Assembly (NCBI GenBank): GCA_015679605.1
Contig: JAAAVE010000082.1
Coordinates: forward strand, 1-27,825
Source: Podila epigama
Lineage: Eukaryota > Mortierellomycota > Mortierellomycetes > Mortierellales > Mortierellaceae
Direction of reading: 5' to 3'
DNA: 27,825 nucleotides
Shown: positions 21,589-27,825 of the stretch, one piece after another
Layout of the letters: each line of letters begins with the position of its first letter
How positions within the stretch are numbered: the stretch's first letter is position 1
The notes under the pieces: model-generated
Seen by the model: only the letters and a program-made list of their open reading frames with translations
What the model was told of the DNA's origin: nothing
Databases searched by the model: none
Made by a program: the position numbers and the translations under genes

Positions 21589-24500
21589 AATCAGCCATAT
21601 CTACTTACTTGGCAACAGAGAGAACCTCCATCATCATCGAAATCTTGGGGTCTTGACACATACGATGCGGAACCGTTCGAAGCTCTTCCATATGTGCTAA
21701 CAGCATCTGGTGAGTCTCATGGAACAAGACACGCATCTCTTCTGGTGTCGGGTTAAAGTTGATGCCATCTGGAAGACCCAATTCTTTCATACATTGCAGC
21801 GTAATCGCTTTTGCTTGCTCCGAACGGTTGTACGCCCAAACAGACATCTCAATCTGATGTTGGTACACGCGCGCTCGGTCGATCGGGTTCTTGACCTTGG
21901 CTAACACAATATTGCACACTTCCATTGCCTCGTCAAAGTGTTCCCGCCATCGCTCGGCTTCAATACACTGAAGATGCAACTTCAAAGCCTCATGATAGAG
22001 TGTTGCTGTCTGGTAACTGAGAGGCGATGGGTGCTGATCCTGGCAATCATCATTCTCTGACATCTCCACATCGCCATATGCCGTCATCATGCTCACTTGT
22101 GCGCTATCTTCTTTCTCCTCATCCACAGCTGTCTCCACCTGTCCATCCCAACAGTTGTCAGGTAGGAGTGACAAGGCTGCCTTCCAATATGCCAAAGCCA
22201 TGTCCTGGGCACCGCTCTTTTGCGATTTTTCTCCAGCCAAGGCAAGCACCATTCGTAGCGCTCGCGTGTCCAAACGAACCACAGGTTTGTTAATATCCTC
22301 GGAATCTGAAAGGTCATCCTGTTGTGAGTCCTGAGTATCAATATCCATCTCGGGGCTTTGGTCCAGGGTCTCCGTCTGGTGATCTGTTTGTCCTTGTCCC
22401 TGTCCAGGTCTTTGTCCTTGTTGACGCTCCGCCTCCTTCTCCTCCTCTGTCTCCTCCTGCTGTTGTTGCGCAATCTTTTTTTTGATCAGGTCCAGGCTTT
22501 GAAGGACATGGCTCGCAATTCGAAACTCTTGACCAGGTGTCCTAAAAAGAATTTGGGCCATCTGGAAATGAAGCTCTTCTGTATACTCTGATCCTGCCAA
22601 CATGTTGGCAGCCACTTTTCGCATCACCCCATGGTGAAATCGCAAATGGTCGGGCTCGGATGTGTAAACGAGGATTCCTTCCCGGATGGCTGTTTGAAGG
22701 CCTGCCATAGCATTGCATCCCTTGTTATCGTATTCACCCTTTGGCACGGTGACTTTAGTAGTTGCATCCGCGCTGTCTGACGCAGACAAGTTCGCTGCTG
22801 TTCCTTCTGTTGTTCCTTTGGGGCTTTCACTGTTCGCCTTGCGGCATTTCTTCGGCTTCCATGTATCGACTGCCGACACCAACTGCTGGAGGTCATGTAT
22901 CGAGAAGGATGGTCCACAGATCGATGCACAGATAAGAGTCTTTTTAGTGTCACAATCCAAAGCTCTGAATCGATCTTCCAAGAATGCATACTCTTCTCCC
23001 GTCAACGTGCGGACAACATGCGCCAATTTTTCAGAATCTGGTTCCCATTCCCAGATCCTTGCTAGACAGTTGAAGAAGATGGTCTCATTTCGGTACAGTT
23101 CCAGTACAAGTTGTCGAATCGTCAGCCATGATTTTTGGTAGAGCACTTTGGCCAGGGACTCGGTCTCGTCCTTTTCACGGTGAAGTAGCATTGATAAAAA
23201 GTCCTGGATCGTTTCAAGAGTTGGATTCTGTAGTCGGATGAATCGTACACCGCCACCACCACGAACCACCATTGGGAGACCTGTGGCACGCATAGCAGTG
23301 GTCTTGGAATAGGTAGCAAGAGAAGATACTCCTCCTCCTCCCCCTCCTCCTCCGCCTCCTCCAGCAGAAGTGGCTCGATTTGCTCCTGAAAGGGGATTAG
23401 CCATGGAGCCCTGGCGGTGTGCAGCGTTTGCAGAATACGTGTTACTAACACTACTTCCACCCAAGATCTGCTTCACCTTGACCAAACAATCCAGTGTGTC
23501 GCGATGGGTGATGATGAGGACGATCGGTAGTCGCTTGTTCACATTCACTAACGTCGCCAAAAGATCGATCGAGTTTTCGTCCGCGAACTGAAGGTCATCA
23601 ATGAGCCAAGTCATGAAGAACTGTGTCGAGATGACCCGGATGAGTTTAAGAATCAAAGCGTGGAAACGAACGACAGAGTGCGACAGGGGGACATCCTTGC
23701 TCTCGGGCATTTCGGAGCCGTTGAAAAAGTACCTGAGCTCTGGAACAAGGTCACATATGATGCCAATGCCAGAGTTGGGTTCAAAGGCCGTCCTGATAGC
23801 CACCACCAAGGATGCCAGTGCATCCGTGTGCTGTGCCAAGAGCTGTTGAAGAACACTCTGGACACAGGAGAGGATAGCTGAATAGGGTGTTGCATTGTCG
23901 GCCTCAAAGATTCCTGCTGCAAACAGGCCCGAGTTGCGAGCCGCTGTGGCTATGCCTCGTACCATCACCGTTCTATGAGACGAGAGCGAGAAGTTGAGTT
24001 GAAATTCCTACATGGAGACATTGAATAAGACAAAAAAAAAAAAAAAAAAAAAAACATAGATCGACTTACTTTCCAACGCCTGTTGGGCCACTCACAAAAA
24101 TGACTCGAACGACTGGGTCTGTCGCTTCTGATCCTCGGTGGACAGACTTGCCTCCGTCAAAGGGCTTTGGCGTCCGCAAGAGTGTTTTCGAAGAGAGTGG
24201 AATCTTGGCCGTGGATTGACTCTGGAGGGATACAATGTCATCCTCAAATACATAATGGTCCGAATCATTGACAGCTGCCACTTTTCTAGCCACTAGCTCC
24301 GTCTCATCCCTGTCGTCCATGTCACTGCTAATCGAATGTTTATATGCGCCTGCCGCTTGCACAATCGCAGCCGTGATCATTTGTTGTTCAATGTGGCGAC
24401 CAAAGATATTGTTTGGTAAAACAAATTGGTACGATATATCGTGTTGACCTAGCTCAAATGATTCGACCTAGCAAAAAAAAGAGAGCAGTGCAGAATGGCA

Positions 24501-26891
24501 GCCATTATTTTTTCGTTTGTCAGTCAATTTCCGCATGTTTTTTCGTTCGAGACTTTCATTGCATATCAAAAAATACATACAGTGCCAGTCCTGTGCAATG
24601 TGTTCAGGCACTTGAGAATGTCTTGTTTGAATCCAAATGCATTCTGATATCTTTGGCTTGGTTGCTAATTTAAGGAAATGAGAGAAAAAAGAAAAAGAAA
24701 ACAAAGATTGTGTAGATATGGCCCTTTCAGTAACCCTGTACATGTTGTTGTCCATCTTGCACTACGTTCTGATGCATGTCCAAAGGGGGGGAAGGAAACT
24801 ACCTACTTTTTGTGTCATCTTTCGAAGGATGGCATCAATGACTGGAGGCATATCCGGTCGAAATTGACTCAAGGGTGGAAGATCTTTTGTGAGGACACCT
24901 AAAACAAGAACCGGAAAGTGTTTGTGTATGCATGAGAGGCAAAGGGGAGTTAATGTAAATTTACTTTGTGGAGACAAGATCCCATTTCAACTTTTAGTCC
25001 GCTACACAAATGATACATGAAAAAGGTCCAAGAGGTCGCGTATATTATGCCGTCTATTACCTTGTAGAATCTGAACACTGTCCGTGCCAGTGTAGGGGAA
25101 TTGCATGGTGAGGAGTGAAAACAGGGTCACGCCGAGTCCATAAATATCTGTCCGATGATCCATCCAGGTCTCGGCACGTCCGGTTTGCTCAGGCGCCAGG
25201 AACTGAAGATGGTACTCCAGGAAACCAGGCACTTGCCATTCTGCAATGTTGTTGGGTGCCCGTGCGCGTTCATGACTGAGGATCTTGGAATGAGTAAAGT
25301 CGAACAAACGAATCTTGGTGTCGTTCACATCAATCTCTTGCATCGGTTGGTATTCTCCTTCAGGAGTGAAGCATTTGTATGACCGGAAGTACGGCTTTTT
25401 TTTGGCAACTGTCTCCCCGTCACCATTCACCTCCTGGCTATTGTCCTCGTTTTGGTTCTCGCTCCGGTTCCTGCTTCTGTTCGAGGTTCCGTCATTGGAT
25501 TCAGTCTCTGGTGGATCGTCCTCTGGAAATGCCCAATGGATGAAAAGTGGACTGATGTTTAAATGGGCCAGATTCGACGATAAGAGCGACTCTAGCACGC
25601 TGGCCATCTTTAGACAGAACACAAGGAAGGTGTACACGTCTGGGAAGGGAGATCCAACATTCTTTTTTTCCTGCGTTTCTGGGCTGTTGTGGCCGTCTAC
25701 GTCTTCGAGACCGACAAATCGGTGGTGGTGGTTCGAAAGGATGTTTGGGCCAAGGCGCTCGAGGATCAACATTGACATTTCATCGCGATCCAAGTCCATA
25801 AAACCTTCCACAATCCTGTTGAAGTACCGTTGTGTCTCCACTGCCCCAGTTTCATAGACGACTTTGTTCATGCCCGGCTTGCTATGACACCTCTTGGGGT
25901 TGTCCCGTCCCTCGGTAGAGGAGGACGTCGTCGTGGCCTTGACTGATGGTTGTGATTGTGAATCATTTGTGGTGGTGGTGGACGAGGTTGATGCGACACT
26001 CGGGCTGGACCCTGAAGATGCTTCAGGTGTTACAAATGCAGATGATGCAGGTTGGGGGACGTAGCGTGTGTTGGGGTACTTGAGGCGTTTGAGGATACGG
26101 TACTCGTGTTGGAGAAGGACTCGAGATTGGTGCAGTTTACCAGTAACAGGAAGGCCGTCGGAGAGCCGCTTGCCGAGAAGGAGACCCATGTTTCCGGCCT
26201 GGGACCCTCCAGAAAAGTCGTAGCCGGGGACTTTGGGTGGGACAAAAGGCCGACTGTTGGTGTGAGATGGAGGTTTGTATGGGTTGTTGTGTATAGGTTC
26301 ATCTTTGAGTGGAGGTGGTGGTTGAGGATTGATATGGAAGGACCCGACTGGCCGAGGGAGGGGGGCCGAGTATGGTTCTGTTGCTCGGCTGTGATGTGAG
26401 CTGGGTGAACCAAGACGGTCATCGTTCCTTGGGTGGATGCCGACAACATTGGCCGAGGCGAGAGAAGACTGGAGGGTGGAGAGGAGAGTGGCGGCGGGTT
26501 TGGAAGGAACAGAGATAAGCGAGGAGATGGTGGACGAGTTGGAGGACATGTTGGACAGAGAGTTGGCTGTACTGGCAGTAGTCGTTGCAGCGTTTGAGGG
26601 TTGAGGTGTGATGAGGGTGCGGTAGTCGGGGACAAGACTGGAAGTGGCCGTTGTAGAGATGGACGAAGGCTGCAAGTATGGTTTGTAGAACCACTGTGCA
26701 GTGTTTTCTGCGTCAGGGACGTTTGTCTCGACTGCAAGATGGGGTGTATGATGGCTTTCTAGAGCTGAAGATATTGTTGGTGATGCTGATGCCACGTTGG
26801 ATGATGGAGGTTGTATTGTATCATGTTTTGATGGTTGTTTCTGTGGAGGTGCTGATGCTGTGGTAGTAGAGAAGTTGTTGTTGTCGGTCAT
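15532..26891 (-). CDS. Giant hybrid histidine kinase, group X-like (Mak2/Chk1 type), 3324 aa
   Basis: Twelve exons join in frame: 26891-25061, 24898-24807, 24664-24581, 24467-24070, 23972-21609, 21451-21299, 21186-18991, 18872-18385, 18255-16281, 16164-16053, 15925-15737 and 15624-15532. In order, the protein shows a Ser/Thr/Pro-rich head (1-220), a degenerate protein-kinase domain (about 222-640; APEQTGR 566-572, DIYGLGV 582-588), an AAA-type NTPase (Walker A GPTGVGKT 796-803; Walker B WLIDDLQ with Asp927/928), helical repeats resembling TPRs, GAF (about 2136-2286), PAS (about 2296-2395), HisKA (MSHELRTP, His2463), HATPase_c (Asn2581, DQGIGLS from 2665, GGTGLGLS about 2694-2701), a pseudo-receiver (about 2767-2900) and a receiver (EDD 3183-3185, Asp3230, Ser3285, Lys3307). 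In relatives, such kinases feed stress signals through a Ypd1/Mpr1-type phosphotransfer protein to response regulators; this is inferred here. There is no membrane segment, so it should be cytoplasmic. Confidence 0.95.
15693..15716 (-). repeat. (TTG)8 tract in intron 11 of the histidine kinase
   Basis: Eight CAA units on the plus strand read as TTG on the transcribed sense strand. The tract starts exactly 20 nt downstream of the GTAAGG donor at 15736. Confidence 0.9.
21535..21588 (-). repeat. (TTG)18 tract in intron 5 of the histidine kinase
   Basis: Eighteen CAA units on the plus strand read as TTG in the pre-mRNA. The tract starts exactly 20 nt downstream of the GTAAGT donor at 21608 and fills a third of the 157-nt intron. 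Confidence 0.92.
24032..24054 (-). repeat. T23 homopolymer in intron 4 of the histidine kinase
   Basis: Twenty-three consecutive A on the plus strand give a T23 run in the pre-mRNA, starting 15 nt downstream of the donor at 24069. It lies well away from the acceptor, so it is not the ordinary 3' polypyrimidine tract. Confidence 0.85.
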
Positions 26892-27825
26892 TGTCGATGA
26901 TGGAGTGAGTAAATGAGGTAGTGTAATGAGAGAGTATTGTAATGCAATGTGGTCCGAGTGTGTGTGTGTGTAAGAATGGATGGATAGATAGATGGATGGA
27001 TGGATAGACGGATGAATGGACGAATAGATGGATGGACGGATGGATGGAATGGACGGACGGATGGATGGGATGGAATGGAATGGAATTGGATGTGCAGCTC
27101 TCTGCTCGGTTAAATGCTATCAATGACTACCAAAAATGGTCAAGGCGAGCTTTTAAACCAAAAAGTCAAAAGCCAATTGGATTTAACCTGTGGACGTTCA
27201 ATAATTGGAGACCCAGTCGTAGTCTATTCAAAACAAGCCACACTTTCCATTGACCAACAAGACCAACAAGACTCTCACTGTGCGCACAGGGTACCCACAG
27301 CACACACACACATATTCACTCAACTCACATGTTCATATGAAAAGTATAGGGTAGGGCATACGCGCGGTATACATATTTTCAACATGCTGTCTGTCGACAT
27401 GTCTGTCTTTTTTTGTTTGTTGCAAGAGGGTGTTTAATGACGATTGGTGCCGAGTCGCACAGACTGGTCAATCATTCAGACTAAAAGGATCAAGCCTTTC
27501 GTGAACAGAGAACAGAAAAGCACGAGTAGGTGAAAGAAATAGAATGTAGAACAGTCAGTAGGAACTATAGAACTATAGACATAGTGGCTGTAAACACGAC
27601 ATTACTTCACCTACACGCTCGGTATTGCCACAAACTTGAGAAGAAGATTGACGTGTGTAGGTCATAGAGAATAGTGAGTGTTTGCTCGCTTGCCATTTTT
27701 TCGAGGCAGACAACGCTGGTCCGCCTTCTTAACTCTTAACGTTAGGGGTGGGAGACTATGGATGGACCATCCACAGGGAACACACCAGTCTTTGCCCCTT
27801 TCCACACTTCATCACGTTTAGAAAA
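26892..27825. other. Upstream region of the histidine kinase
   Basis: This last 934 bp holds the kinase leader and promoter. A degenerate GGAT-type microsatellite (about 26976-27090) and a short GT run (26959-26970) lie 70-200 bp before the start codon. From about 27100 to the end I see no open frame, tRNA-like B box or repeat worth calling. Confidence 0.55.
26976..27090. repeat. Degenerate (GGAT)n microsatellite upstream of the kinase
   Basis: GGAT/AGAT/ACGG tetranucleotide units repeat over roughly 115 bp with frequent substitutions. It lies in the probable 5' UTR or core promoter of the kinase gene. Confidence 0.85.

Noticed and set aside
26821-27123. His/Ile/Ser-rich 100-codon frame upstream of the kinase
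   Set aside because: It is a translation of the GGAT microsatellite in another frame and overlaps the kinase start.

Overview
The window is eukaryotic nuclear DNA, most likely from an early-diverging fungus of the Mucoromycota, perhaps Mortierellaceae. This is inferred from short GT-AG introns (about 80-160 nt), the type of F-box protein, long low-complexity tracts and a fungal group X-like hybrid histidine kinase. No bacterial-type operon, transposon, CRISPR array, tRNA or rRNA was found.

I reconstruct seven protein-coding genes by joining exons at phase-compatible splice sites. From left to right they are: (1) a single-exon F-box protein with a polyglutamine tract (+); (2) an unrecognised low-complexity protein of 558 aa (-, 2 exons); (3) the GLFG nucleoporin Nup57/Nup54, 451 aa (-, 6 exons); (4) a 1606-aa protein joining an ankyrin-like N-terminus to a Bud4/anillin-like region and a C-terminal PH domain (+, 6 exons); (5) an unrecognised protein of about 212 aa (-, 2 exons); (6) U1 snRNP protein C, 227 aa (+, 4 exons); (7) a 3324-aa hybrid histidine kinase (-, 12 exons) covering more than 11 kb.

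Genes 1/2, 4/5 and 6/7 are convergent. Genes 3/4 and 5/6 diverge from shared upstream regions, the first of which holds a palindromic CRE-type site and an inverted repeat. Genes 2 and 3 are in tandem. The genes do not form one pathway: they cover protein turnover, nuclear transport, septin/cytokinesis organisation, splicing and stress phosphorelay. 

The most notable points are the architecture of the giant kinase (degenerate Ser/Thr kinase, AAA-type NTPase, GAF, PAS, HisKA/HATPase, pseudo-receiver and intact receiver), the ankyrin plus Bud4-like fusion, and two (TTG)n tracts that both start exactly 20 nt inside introns of the kinase gene, in the same window that encodes the 5' splice-site protein U1-C.
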